Source: an uncultured Lachnospiraceae bacterium (GTDB lineage Bacteria; Bacillota; Clostridia; Lachnospirales; Lachnospiraceae). Taken from it: a stretch of 64,000 bases of DNA. The position numbers and the translations under genes were made by a program. The notes under the pieces were generated by a model that had not been told where the DNA came from, ran no database searches, and saw nothing but the letters and a program-made list of their open reading frames with translations. Below, piece by piece: positions 39,039 to 48,058 of the stretch (its first letter is position 1; each line of letters begins with the position of its first letter). Location: the NCBI GenBank assembly GCA_934437985.1, contig CAKSBI010000004.1:1-64000 (forward strand), read 5' to 3'.

Positions 39039-39707
39039 TTATATCTGTCCTTCCCGGATATAGTCTTCAGAATTATACTTTTTATTATTCAGGTAATGCC
39101 TGCATCTGAACATTCTGTCAAGACAGAATGCCATAAATCCGGCACGCGCAGCCATATACACTATGATTATCCAGTCCGCAAGACCGACAAGTACAATAAA
39201 GTACAAAAACGCCTGGCAAAGCGCTGAACCGATCCACCCAAACTTCATCAGTACCGTATCCCTTTCGTTAGGCAGGTCACTTGTAGTTCCCGCAATCGTA
39301 TATATAAGCGTCCTCTCCATAAATATCTCGGCAATGAGCTGCAGGAATGACAATCCGAGTGCATATACAACAAGCTTATCTGCATCAAAAATCACAGGGC
39401 TTATTCTTACAATAACGTACAATGCCGCAGTCAGGAGCAGCGGAATATATACTTTAACAAACTTAATATTATACTTTATCAGAAGCGTTGTCCCAATTGC
39501 CATAAGTATATATCCAAGCATATCAGACATTATATCAAGTCTCAATTCCTTTCCCAGCATATTACCTGCAACATATTCCTGTATCACTTCGCCAAGCTGA
39601 GGATTATCATGGATAGTAACATACTCCGGATATTGCAAAAGAGTAATTCCCTGTATGTCTACCGCAGTCAGCACAAACCCCAGCATAATAAAAATTAATC
39701 CTGTCAT
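39039..39707 (-). CDS. Integral membrane protein, unknown
   Basis: 222 residues with about six hydrophobic segments (TGLIFIMLGFVLTAVDIQ, MLGYILMAIGTTLLI, YIPLLLTAALYVIV, FLYFIVLVGLADWIIIVYMA) and a basic cytoplasmic C-terminus. Start at 39707 with AAAGGGA upstream. It is convergent with the histidine kinase gene, 21 nt apart. I do not recognise the family; nothing in the sequence indicates a substrate. Confidence 0.7.
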   Translation of the reverse strand: MTGLIFIMLGFVLTAVDIQGITLLQYPEYVTIHDNPQLGEVIQEYVAGNMLGKELRLDIMSDMLGYILMAIGTTLLIKYNIKFVKVYIPLLLTAALYVIVRISPVIFDADKLVVYALGLSFLQLIAEIFMERTLIYTIAGTTSDLPNERDTVLMKFGWIGSALCQAFLYFIVLVGLADWIIIVYMAARAGFMAFCLDRMFRCRHYLNNKKYNSEDYIREGQI

Positions 39708-39826
39708 ATTAATCTATCCCTTTTTTGTTATATTTTTTATCTTATACAGGATGATAACACGAATTTGTGAATGTTTTTTGTCTTAACAGAATATATTATA
39801 ACCAAATACATAAAAGGTGTAATAAT

Positions 39827-40396
39827 ATGGCAATTAAAATATATATTGACCAGGGGCATGGTCCAACAGTCAATACAGGCGCAGAAGGTTTCGGCCTGTA
39901 TGAACAGGATATTACATACATGATTGGGGCGTATCTTGCGGATATTCTCGACTCTGATTACAGATTTGAAGCGAGAACCTCAAGAAATTCCATAAATGAT
40001 GACGTCGGGACTAATAACAGCTCCAGTCTCAGAATAAGAGTGGCAGAGGCCAACAGCTGGCCTGCCGATTATTTTATAAGTATCCATTGCAATGCCAATG
40101 TTAATCCGCAGATAAACGGAACCGAGTGTTATGTTTACTCTCTTGATTCCGATGCATATTATCTTGGTAATAATATTGTCAATGAAATTGTAAGACGTGT
40201 CGGCACAAAAAACAACGGTGTCTTTTCCAATCCTTCACTTTATGTTCTCAGGTTTACACAGATGACATCCGTGCTGGTTGAGCTGGCATACATAAGTAAT
40301 TTTAACGACTCGGTAAAACTGGTGTACGACCAGTACCAGTTTGCTTATGGCATCTATGTCGGACTGCTTAACTATCTGGGACTGCCACAGCTCTGA
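39827..40396 (+). CDS. N-acetylmuramoyl-L-alanine amidase (Amidase_3)
   Basis: 189 residues from ATG 39827 (AAGGTG 7 nt upstream; the frame opens earlier without a site). Zn-dependent amidase motifs: YIDQGHGP (first His), the Glu in FGLYEQDITYMIG, FISIHCNAN (second His), and the catalytic Glu in VLVELAYISN. There is no signal peptide or wall-binding domain, unlike most exported homologues, so it is either a lysin-type enzyme released on lysis or non-classically exported. No holin or other phage gene is adjacent. Confidence 0.88.
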   Translation: MAIKIYIDQGHGPTVNTGAEGFGLYEQDITYMIGAYLADILDSDYRFEARTSRNSINDDVGTNNSSSLRIRVAEANSWPADYFISIHCNANVNPQINGTECYVYSLDSDAYYLGNNIVNEIVRRVGTKNNGVFSNPSLYVLRFTQMTSVLVELAYISNFNDSVKLVYDQYQFAYGIYVGLLNYLGLPQL

Positions 40397-40434
40397 AAAG
40401 CCGCCTTTATCTGCTTTATACTTTTTTACAAATA

Positions 40435-40483
40435 TATAATGACCGGCATGGGCTTAATATCAGCCATTCAGCCGGTCATTATA
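40435..40483. terminator. Strong hairpin between the convergent amidase and htpG genes
   Basis: A 13-bp perfect stem, TATAATGACCGGC (40435-40447) with GCCGGTCATTATA (40471-40483). T runs are poor on both strands, so it is either a stem-driven bidirectional terminator or another structured element. Confidence 0.55.
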
Positions 40484-40535
40484 ATACATTTCATGCCTTA
40501 TACCATTAATAACCACGGCCGGAGGCCATCCGATA

Positions 40536-42635
40536 TTAACGGTTGGCAAGGAGCATCATTATCTCATTACTTCTTGCAACAAACTCTGTCATCGCTTCTG
40601 AGGCAAGAGGCTTATGGATTATCATTGCAAGGTCATAAAGCTGCTTACAGAACATATCTGTATTTTCGCCATCCTTATTATCAAGAATATATTTAACAAG
40701 CTCATTATTGGCATTAAGAACGAGTGTCTCCCCACCGCCGAACATATCCATTCCCATTGCCATTCCGCCTGCGGCATACATCTTCATCATATCATTCATT
40801 CTTCTTGTCTCTTCAGACAGGGTGACCATTGAGGCAATCTTTTCATTCTTAAGCTTCTTAACCTGGACAGAAAGCTTATCATTGCCAAGTGCCTTTTTAA
40901 ATATCTCTGTAAGCTCATTAGCTGTCTTCTCCCACTCTTCGCCCTCAGCCTTATCTTCCATAGCCTCAGTTACATCAGCATCAATCCTCTTAAAACTTAT
41001 GTCATCCTGCTGCTGTTCAAGCTGTTGGATAAATGGCTGGTCAATATTATGTGTAAGAACAAGTGCATCCATATTCTGCTCACGGAACATGTTCACATAC
41101 TGACTCTGCTGGATAGGATCAGTTACATAATATACATTTTTCTTATCCTTTTCTCCACCTTCCGAATCATCCTTTGTGTCACCATCAACAACATCTGCTT
41201 CTACCTTGCTGCCATCCTCATCCACAGCCTCCTGTGCAGACTCTTCTTCACCATACATAGCAGTGATATACTCCGGAAGTGTAAGGAATTTGTCATCAAG
41301 ATTCTTAAAGATTATATAATCCTTCATCTTCTCCCTGAACTTCTCATCCTTAAGGCATCCATACTTGATAAACGGACTGATATCATCCCAGAACTTCTCA
41401 TAATTCTCACGGTCTACCTTGTACATTCCTGCAAGCTTGTCAGCAACCTTCTTGGTAATGTAGTCTGATATTTTCTTAACAAACCCATCATTCTGAAGCG
41501 CACTTCTTGAAACATTGAGCGGCAGGTCCGGACAATCAATAACACCCTTAAGAAGCATTAAGAACTCAGGAATAACTTCCTTAATGTTATCAGCTATGAA
41601 TACCTGGTTGTTATACAACTTGATAACTCCCTCAAGATTATCGTATTCTGTGTTAAGCTTAGGGAAGTATAAGATTCCTTTAAGATTAAAAGGATAATCC
41701 ATGTTAAGATGTATCCAGAACAGCGGTTCCCTGTAATCCCTAAAAACCTTGCGGTAGAATTCCTTATACTCATCATCAGTTACTTCATTAGGATGCTTAG
41801 TCCATAACGGATGGATATCGCTGATTGAGACAGGACGCTTATTAATCTTCGCCTTCTCTTTACTTGGTGAAATCTCAACAGTCTCTTTAGTTCCATCTTC
41901 CTTCTCACGCTCTTCAGTCTTAGCTTCTTCAGTAAAACGCTCTACAACAACATCATCATCCCTGATATCAGCAGCATCAATAGTCTCATACTGCTGCTCC
42001 TCATTCTCCTTGTGGAGGAAAATCTCAACAGGCATAAATGAACAATACTTATCAAGCACTTCACGTACTCTGTATTCATTGGCGAATTCCGTACTATCCT
42101 CGTTAAGATGGAGCGTTATCGTTGTACCTGTGCTCTTACGCTCTCCACCCTTCATTGAGAACTCCATTCCGCCATCCGATTCCCAGAATACCGGTTCAGA
42201 ACCTTCTTTATATGAAAGAGTATCGATCGTAACAGTATCTGCAACCATGAATGCCGAATAAAAGCCAAGTCCGAAATGACCTATGATCTGTTCATCATTT
42301 GCCTTGTCCTTGTACTTCTCAATAAAATCAGCTGCACCAGAAAATGCGATCTGGTTAATATATTCCTTAACTTCATCGGCAGTCATACCAATACCATTGT
42401 CTTCAAATACAATAGTCTTATTCTCCGGGCTTACAGTGACATTAACAGCCGGCTTGTAATCATCCGGAATATCATACTCACCCATAATATCAAGCTTCTT
42501 AATCTTCGTAATAGCATCGCAGCCATTAGATACAAGCTCCCTCACAAATATGTCATGGTCTGAATACAGCCACTTTTTAATTATAGGGAAAATATTTTCT
42601 GAATCAATTGATAAATTACCCTGTTCTTCTCTCAT
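40536..42635 (-). CDS. htpG: Chaperone HtpG (Hsp90)
   Basis: 699 residues. GHKL ATPase domain with ELVSNGCDAITKIKK, VFEDNGIGMTADEV and GHFGLGFYSAFMVAD; middle domain with the catalytic Arg region LPLNVSRSALQND; a C-terminal dimerisation domain. A charged insert (KVEADVVDGDTKDDSEGGEK, about 480-500) is unusual in bacterial HtpG. Start at 42635 with AAAGGAG 10 nt upstream. A sigma-A promoter with a CIRCE operator lies directly upstream, implying HrcA control. Confidence 0.96.
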   Translation of the reverse strand: MREEQGNLSIDSENIFPIIKKWLYSDHDIFVRELVSNGCDAITKIKKLDIMGEYDIPDDYKPAVNVTVSPENKTIVFEDNGIGMTADEVKEYINQIAFSGAADFIEKYKDKANDEQIIGHFGLGFYSAFMVADTVTIDTLSYKEGSEPVFWESDGGMEFSMKGGERKSTGTTITLHLNEDSTEFANEYRVREVLDKYCSFMPVEIFLHKENEEQQYETIDAADIRDDDVVVERFTEEAKTEEREKEDGTKETVEISPSKEKAKINKRPVSISDIHPLWTKHPNEVTDDEYKEFYRKVFRDYREPLFWIHLNMDYPFNLKGILYFPKLNTEYDNLEGVIKLYNNQVFIADNIKEVIPEFLMLLKGVIDCPDLPLNVSRSALQNDGFVKKISDYITKKVADKLAGMYKVDRENYEKFWDDISPFIKYGCLKDEKFREKMKDYIIFKNLDDKFLTLPEYITAMYGEEESAQEAVDEDGSKVEADVVDGDTKDDSEGGEKDKKNVYYVTDPIQQSQYVNMFREQNMDALVLTHNIDQPFIQQLEQQQDDISFKRIDADVTEAMEDKAEGEEWEKTANELTEIFKKALGNDKLSVQVKKLKNEKIASMVTLSEETRRMNDMMKMYAAGGMAMGMDMFGGGETLVLNANNELVKYILDNKDGENTDMFCKQLYDLAMIIHKPLASEAMTEFVARSNEIMMLLANR

Positions 42636-42676
42636 AATGTGACATCTCCTTTTGAGTTATTAATTCGATACCTGTA

Positions 42677-42705
42677 ATGATAACTCGCAATAACAGCCAT
42701 GTCAA
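42677..42705 (-). promoter_or_regulatory. htpG promoter
   Basis: Minus strand TTGACA (42705-42700), 17 nt, TATCAT (42682-42677). Confidence 0.85.
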
Positions 42706-42712
42706 GGCTTTT

Positions 42713-42739
42713 TTGGCACTCATCAGAACCGAGTGCTAA
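42713..42739. promoter_or_regulatory. CIRCE operator (HrcA binding site) upstream of htpG
   Basis: TTGGCACTC-N9-GAGTGCTAA, one mismatch from the consensus TTAGCACTC-N9-GAGTGCTAA. It lies 7 nt upstream of the htpG -35 box, so HrcA would block polymerase from the upstream side. The divergent GH13-like gene starts 117 nt away. Confidence 0.9.
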
Positions 42740-42786
42740 TAATCTGATATGTCTGTCTCACGTAACTGCCGAATTATCTATTTTAC

Positions 42787-42815
42787 TTGTTAAACACATG
42801 AATAAACTGTATACT
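42787..42815 (+). promoter_or_regulatory. Promoter of the GH13-like gene
   Basis: TTGTTA (42787-42792), 17 nt, TATACT (42810-42815). Confidence 0.65.
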
Positions 42816-42855
42816 AATTGTAAACTGGAATTAAAAATGCTTACAGGAGATTAAG

Positions 42856-44673
42856 ATGAATAACAACAGACTGCTTCAACCGTACCCGCTTGGAATTACA
42901 GAATTTGACAACAATATAAAATTCTCATTTGCAGGCGGTAATGCCGGACAATGTACACTTCATATTTTTAAAAAAGGCTCTGAAAACCCATTTATTTCGA
43001 TAGATATGGATACGCATAATAAGATGGGGGATGTATTTTCATGTCTTGTTGATAAGTCGGTATTTAATAAACGCCCTGACGCATGTTATGAATATATATA
43101 TGAAATAAATGGCCGGAACTACACAGACCCTTATGCCCCACAGATCTCAGGAAGAAATGTCTTTGGCAGGCTCCCGGGGGCGGTACGCGGCCAGATAAGA
43201 TTTGACCGGAATACTGTTAATTGTGTCAGCAGACCGGTTTATGATGCACATGAACTTATCATATATCAGATGCATATCCGTGGTTTTACCAGACACCGCA
43301 GCTCCAAAGTAAAGCATAAGGGAACATATTCCGGGATAACCGAGAAGGCAGACCACCTTAAGCAGCTTGGTATCAACTGTGTCCTGCTGCTTCCAGCCTA
43401 TGAATATAACGAAATAATCAGCGAGCCTGCCCCTGTCGGCCTTCCCGATTATATTGAATATGAAGATACACACCGTGTTAATTATTGGGGATATACAACA
43501 GATGCATTCTACATGGCACCAAAGGCATCATACTCGTCTTCCCCCGACCACGCTGCAGATGAATTTTCAAATATGGTTGCCACGCTTCATAACAATGGCA
43601 TTATGGTGCTTATGGATATGCATTTTCCTTCATGGGCACATTCAGGATATGTATGTGACTGTATAAGAAACTGGGTTATCAACTACCAGATTGACGGTTT
43701 CAGGGTCAACCAGGATGTAATAGACACAAGCTTATTAACACGTGATCCGGTCCTTTCAGGCATCATTTTGCTTGGTAATTACTGGAATAACCAGTGTGAT
43801 GTGCTTCCGGCAGGCACGTCAGACCTTATCCCATCTTCCGGCTGCCGGCTTGTACACTGTAATGATGGATTCCTTGTAAAGATCCGCCAGTTCATCAGGG
43901 GTGACATTAATAATGTCTGGGAACTCTTTGACAAACTTGTCGAAGGTGATTACCATTACCACGATATTGAATCCGTCAATTATGTTGCTACGGTTAACGG
44001 ATTCACCCTTAATGATTCCGTGTCATATATTATGAAACACAATGAGGATAATAATGAAAATAACCGTGATGGCACGGATTACAATTATAGTGTCAACTAT
44101 GGAGTGGAGGGAAAAACAAGGCGCAAAAAGATAAATGAACAGAGAGTCCGCACTATAAGGAATGAGCTTATGCTGCTTATGATATCAAGCGGCATTCCGA
44201 TGCTGCTCGCCGGTGATGAGATGTATAATTCACAAAATGGCAATAACAATGCATATTGCCAGGACAATGATATCTCATGGCTTAATTGGAGCAAGGCAGC
44301 CAAAGATCCATCACTCATCCAATATATCAGAACACTCACCGCATTTCGCAAAGATTATATAATAGGTAATAAACGTGGTTATACAAGACTAACTATTAAT
44401 AACCATGCCACTATTCCTAATATATCATACCACGGCAGAGAGCCATGGTCGACCGGGCAGTGCTCCGCCAACAGGGCGGGCGGCGTGCTTATATCAGATA
44501 AAGGTCTCTATATTGCTGTCAACCTTCAGGATTATGCATATAGCTTTGAACTGCCTGTGCTTGAAGACTCCTGCATATGGAAGGCTTCCTGCTGGTCTTC
44601 ACCCAATCCGCCAAAAGGCTTTATTGTCGAGCCTGATTCAATTGCTGTATTCACGAGGGAACCCGAACAGTAA
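42856..44673 (+). CDS. GH13 debranching-enzyme-like protein, catalytic residues lost (pseudoenzyme)
   Basis: 605 residues with the isoamylase/GlgX layout: an N-terminal CBM48-like domain (about 1-120), a TIM barrel opening at ELIIYQMHIRGFTRH, and a C-terminal beta domain. The GlgX-like stretch MKHNEDNNENNRDG is kept. The GH13 active-site motifs are degenerate: region I has DMHFPS where DxxxNH is expected; region II has DGFRVN with Asn285 in place of the nucleophile Asp; region III has LGNYWN in place of AEPWD, so the acid/base Glu is absent; region IV has TVNGFTL with Val380-Asn381 in place of His-Asp. Good ribosome site AGGAG before ATG 42856, own promoter, no stops. Probably a non-catalytic glycan-binding or regulatory protein. 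Confidence 0.85.
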   Translation: MNNNRLLQPYPLGITEFDNNIKFSFAGGNAGQCTLHIFKKGSENPFISIDMDTHNKMGDVFSCLVDKSVFNKRPDACYEYIYEINGRNYTDPYAPQISGRNVFGRLPGAVRGQIRFDRNTVNCVSRPVYDAHELIIYQMHIRGFTRHRSSKVKHKGTYSGITEKADHLKQLGINCVLLLPAYEYNEIISEPAPVGLPDYIEYEDTHRVNYWGYTTDAFYMAPKASYSSSPDHAADEFSNMVATLHNNGIMVLMDMHFPSWAHSGYVCDCIRNWVINYQIDGFRVNQDVIDTSLLTRDPVLSGIILLGNYWNNQCDVLPAGTSDLIPSSGCRLVHCNDGFLVKIRQFIRGDINNVWELFDKLVEGDYHYHDIESVNYVATVNGFTLNDSVSYIMKHNEDNNENNRDGTDYNYSVNYGVEGKTRRKKINEQRVRTIRNELMLLMISSGIPMLLAGDEMYNSQNGNNNAYCQDNDISWLNWSKAAKDPSLIQYIRTLTAFRKDYIIGNKRGYTRLTINNHATIPNISYHGREPWSTGQCSANRAGGVLISDKGLYIAVNLQDYAYSFELPVLEDSCIWKASCWSSPNPPKGFIVEPDSIAVFTREPEQ

Positions 44674-44744
44674 TTAATAATGCTGCCCTTAAAGCAATAT
44701 TTTATACATTTATATGCGCTGCCGCAGATTTAATAAAAAATATA

Positions 44745-44772
44745 TTGCATTTTTTCGGAATTCAAGTAAAAT
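44745..44772 (+). promoter_or_regulatory. Promoter of the structured leader/ABC-F transcript
   Basis: TTGCAT (44745-44750), 16 nt, TAAAAT (44767-44772). It implies a leader of about 235 nt before the ABC-F start codon. Confidence 0.5.
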
Positions 44773-44829
44773 GTATTTTGTATATGCATTCATACGAATA
44801 TATATTTTATGCGGCTATATAATTAAATG

Positions 44830-44955
44830 ATGCCAGGGTCAAAAGGTCTAAACCCACATGAGCTCGCTCATAGGTGGGTGAAAGGCCTTGGGATCCGCCC
44901 CGATATGAGCATAAAAGTGGGATGATAATCCCACGATATGCGAATATTGGATAAG
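44830..44955 (+). ncRNA. Structured RNA element between the GH13-like and ABC-F genes
   Basis: Two structured parts. The first is a three-tier stem with internal loops: GGGTC (44836-44840) with GATCC (44892-44896), AAGGTC (44843-44848) with GGCCTT (44884-44889), and ACCCAC (44852-44857) with GTGGGT (44874-44879), capped by ATGAGC/GCTCAT. The second is GCATA (44909-44913) with TATGC (44937-44941), enclosing GTGGGAT-GATA-ATCCCAC (44917-44934). Purine-rich internal loops (AAAA, TAAA, GTGAAA) look like conserved RNA loops. No T run follows, so it is not a simple attenuator. A 32-codon frame from 44827 runs through it without a ribosome site and seems fortuitous. Riboswitch-like leader or independent RNA; class not identified. 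Confidence 0.6.
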
Positions 44956-45012
44956 TTATATTTAATATTTTAAGGATTATATTTAAGTTTTATGTAAGAA
45001 AGGATAGATTTC

Positions 45013-46623
45013 ATGATTCAGGCAAGTAATGTTACTATACGGTTTGGCAAAAAGCCTTTATTTGAAGATGTTAACATTAAGTTTACAGAAGGCAACTGCT
45101 ATGGACTTATCGGTGCCAACGGTGCCGGAAAGTCTACATTTCTCAAGGTTCTTTCAGGTGAATTAGAGCCAAATAAGGGTGAGATAATCATTACCCCGGG
45201 AGAGCGTCTCTCAGTCCTTGAGCAGGATCATTTCAAATATGATGAATATCCTGTGCTCGACACAGTCATTATGGGTAACAGACGCTTATATGATATCATG
45301 AAAGAAAAGGAAGCCATCTACGCAAAGGAAGATTTTACTGATGAAGATGGAATACGTGCCAGCGAGCTTGAGGGCGAATTTGCAACAATGAACGGTTGGG
45401 AGGCAGAATCAGATGCTGCTACCCTTCTTAACGGTCTCGGCATTGATACAGAATACCATTATAAGCTGATGGGTGAGCTTGAAGGACCTGTCAAGGTAAA
45501 GGTACTTCTGGCACAGGCCCTTTTTGGTAATCCTGATATCCTGCTTCTTGATGAGCCTACCAACCACCTTGATCTTGATGCCATCGAATGGCTAGAGGAG
45601 TTCCTTATTAACTTTGAAAATACTGTCATTGTTGTATCCCATGACAGATATTTCCTTAACAAAGTATGTACACACACAGCGGATATCGATTATGCCAAGA
45701 TTGAGCTGTACGCAGGTAACTACGACTTCTGGTATGAGTCCAGCCAGCTTATGATCAAGCAGATGAAAGAGGCTAACAAGAAAAAAGAAGAAAAGATCAA
45801 GGAGCTTCAGGAATTCATCCAGAGATTCAGTGCCAATGCTTCCAAGTCAAAGCAGGCTACTTCAAGAAAACGTGCCCTTGAAAAGATTCAGCTTGATGAC
45901 ATCCGTCCTTCGAGCAGAAAGTATCCTTATATTGATTTCAAGCCTAACAGGGAGATCGGTAACGAGGTGCTTACAGTAGAGAATCTTTCAAAGACTATCG
46001 ATGGTGTAAAAGTACTTGATAATATATCATTTACCGTCGGCCACGATGATAAAATTGCATTTGTCGGCAACCAGACACTTGCCATCACAACATTATATAA
46101 GATTCTTTCAGGTGAATTAGAGCCTGATGAGGGAACATACAAATGGGGAGTTACTACTTCACATTCATATTTTCCAAAAGATAATACCGAATACTTCAAC
46201 CGTGAAGAGACCATTGTTGACTGGCTTATGCCATATTCCCCTGAAAAGGACGCAACATATGTCAGGGGATTTCTTGGACGAATGCTGTTTGCAGGTGATG
46301 ATGGCATCAAGAAGGTTAATGTACTTTCCGGAGGAGAGCGTGTACGTGTCATGCTTTCCAAGATGATGATGCTGGGTTCTAATATCCTTATTCTTGATGA
46401 GCCGACTAACCACCTTGATATGGAAAGTATCACGGCACTGAACAACGGACTTATTAAGTTCCCTGGTGTAATCCTGTTCACATCACAGGATCATCAGTTC
46501 ATCCAGACCATTGCCAACAGAATAATCGAGATTACACCTAATGGTATCATTGATAAGGTTTCAACATATGATGAATACCTTGACAGTGATGAGATGGCAC
46601 GCAAGCGTCAGGCACTTTCATAA
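45013..46623 (+). CDS. ABC-F family ATPase, YkpA/YbiT type
   Basis: 536 residues with two ABC domains. Domain 1: GLIGANGAGKSTFLKVL (Walker A), LLLDEPTNHLDLDAIEWLE (Walker B). A charged linker with KKKEEKIKELQEFIQRF links to domain 2, which keeps LSGGERVRVMLSKMMM and ILDEPTNHLDMES but has FVGNQTLAITTLYKIL in place of a true Walker A; the invariant Lys is Ile. This degenerate second P-loop is characteristic of the YkpA/YbiT subgroup. ABC-F proteins act on the ribosome (translation control or antibiotic protection); this subgroup's role is unclear. AAAGGA lies 10 nt before ATG 45013. Confidence 0.9.
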   Translation: MIQASNVTIRFGKKPLFEDVNIKFTEGNCYGLIGANGAGKSTFLKVLSGELEPNKGEIIITPGERLSVLEQDHFKYDEYPVLDTVIMGNRRLYDIMKEKEAIYAKEDFTDEDGIRASELEGEFATMNGWEAESDAATLLNGLGIDTEYHYKLMGELEGPVKVKVLLAQALFGNPDILLLDEPTNHLDLDAIEWLEEFLINFENTVIVVSHDRYFLNKVCTHTADIDYAKIELYAGNYDFWYESSQLMIKQMKEANKKKEEKIKELQEFIQRFSANASKSKQATSRKRALEKIQLDDIRPSSRKYPYIDFKPNREIGNEVLTVENLSKTIDGVKVLDNISFTVGHDDKIAFVGNQTLAITTLYKILSGELEPDEGTYKWGVTTSHSYFPKDNTEYFNREETIVDWLMPYSPEKDATYVRGFLGRMLFAGDDGIKKVNVLSGGERVRVMLSKMMMLGSNILILDEPTNHLDMESITALNNGLIKFPGVILFTSQDHQFIQTIANRIIEITPNGIIDKVSTYDEYLDSDEMARKRQALS

Positions 46624-46747
46624 CAGGCAATATACAGCACACTTATTGACCAAGCCTGCATTGTATTTTAACTGCTACTTAACGGTATCGGTTCATATAT
46701 ACTTTATTATATTATTTATTATTTAAGAAAATGGAGTTGATTATACT

Positions 46748-48058
46748 ATGGATCCTAGTGACGTCGCGACTATTATAATTATCGCAGTATTACTTATACT
46801 TTCATCATTTTTCTCTTCTGCAGAGACTGCCCTTACTACAGTCAGTAAGATGAAGATCCGCAGTCTTGCCGAAGAGGGTAATAAACGTGCTAAAACAGTA
46901 GCAAAACTTATTGAAGACCCCAGCAAAATGTTAAGCTCTGTATTGATATGCAACAATGTCGTTAACCTGTCTGCATCTTCAATATCCACCTCTTTTGCAT
47001 ATCATATATGTACAGATAAGCTTGGTCTTGCCAATAATACAAGTATCGGTGCCGGTATTGCTACCGGAATAATTACGGTTCTTGTCCTTATTTTTGGTGA
47101 AATAACCCCAAAATCAATTGCAACAGTATATTCAGAAAAGCTTGCATTAGCTTTTGCAGATATAATATACTTTATCACACAGTTACTTACCCCTGCTATA
47201 TTTCTTGTAAATATCCTGTCAGGTGCAATTCTTAAGCTGTTCAGAATTGACCTTACCAACCGTCCTTCCCAGATAACCGAAGATGAACTTATGACTATAT
47301 TTGATGTCAGCCACGAGGAAGGTGTTATTGAGTCCGAAGAACATGAGATGATCACTAACGTTGTTGAATTCGGGGATTCCCAGGTCAAAGACGTTATGAT
47401 ACCGCGTATGGAGGTTGCTGTCCTGTCTGTTGACAGTACATACACAGGACTTCTCGAAGCGTTTGCAGAGCATAAGTTTTCAAGAATGCCTGTTTACAGT
47501 GAACGTGTTGACAATATTATCGGTACAATTAATCTGAAGGATGTCTTCTTCTTCCATGGTTCACCTGATACTTTTAATGTACAGGATCTTGTACGGGAAC
47601 CATACATCACATACGAATATAAGAAAACATCCGAGCTATTCGTCGAAATGCGCCGTGATTATATATCAATGGCTATTGTTCTTGATGAATATGGTGCTTT
47701 CTCCGGAATAATAACACTTGAAGATCTTATTGAAGAGATTGTCGGTGAAATCCGCGATGAATATGATGTTGAAGAAGAAGATTCCATTACCAAATTATCT
47801 GATACCGAGTATATAGTTGCCGGATACACTAACCTTAATGATATTAATGATGAGCTTGGACTCTCAATCGAATCTGTTGACTATGATTCAATCGGCGGGC
47901 ATGTAATTAATCTTCTTTCAGATTTTCCTAATGAAGGTGAAACAGCTGAGGATGACCAGGCATATTACACAGTGCTTGAGGTTGATAATAAGTCTATTGA
48001 CAAAATACACATTCGTTTAAAGCCACGTTCTGATAAAAATCAGGACGATGATGATTAA
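46748..48058 (+). CDS. CNNM/CorC-type membrane protein (DUF21-CBS-HlyC)
   Basis: 436 residues. An N-terminal DUF21 transmembrane domain of four hydrophobic segments (AETALTTVSKMKIRSL is the family signature), two CBS domains at about 205-330 (MIPRMEVAVLSVDS, FSGIITLEDLIEEIVGEI) and a CorC_HlyC C-terminal domain (DTEYIVAGYTNLNDIND). Such proteins are linked to Mg/Co transport or efflux and are often misnamed hemolysins. GGAG 11 nt upstream of ATG 46748. The 3' end overlaps the convergent ParA-like gene by 65 bp. Confidence 0.9.
   Translation: MDPSDVATIIIIAVLLILSSFFSSAETALTTVSKMKIRSLAEEGNKRAKTVAKLIEDPSKMLSSVLICNNVVNLSASSISTSFAYHICTDKLGLANNTSIGAGIATGIITVLVLIFGEITPKSIATVYSEKLALAFADIIYFITQLLTPAIFLVNILSGAILKLFRIDLTNRPSQITEDELMTIFDVSHEEGVIESEEHEMITNVVEFGDSQVKDVMIPRMEVAVLSVDSTYTGLLEAFAEHKFSRMPVYSERVDNIIGTINLKDVFFFHGSPDTFNVQDLVREPYITYEYKKTSELFVEMRRDYISMAIVLDEYGAFSGIITLEDLIEEIVGEIRDEYDVEEEDSITKLSDTEYIVAGYTNLNDINDELGLSIESVDYDSIGGHVINLLSDFPNEGETAEDDQAYYTVLEVDNKSIDKIHIRLKPRSDKNQDDDD

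Noticed and set aside
45927..46481. A 184-codon minus-strand frame
   Set aside because: Shadow of the ABC-F gene, whose motifs are unmistakable on the plus strand.
45013..46623. Missing Walker A lysine in ABC domain 2 as a novel loss
   Set aside because: As far as I recall, the YkpA/YbiT subgroup typically has this degenerate second P-loop, so it is probably not a new change.
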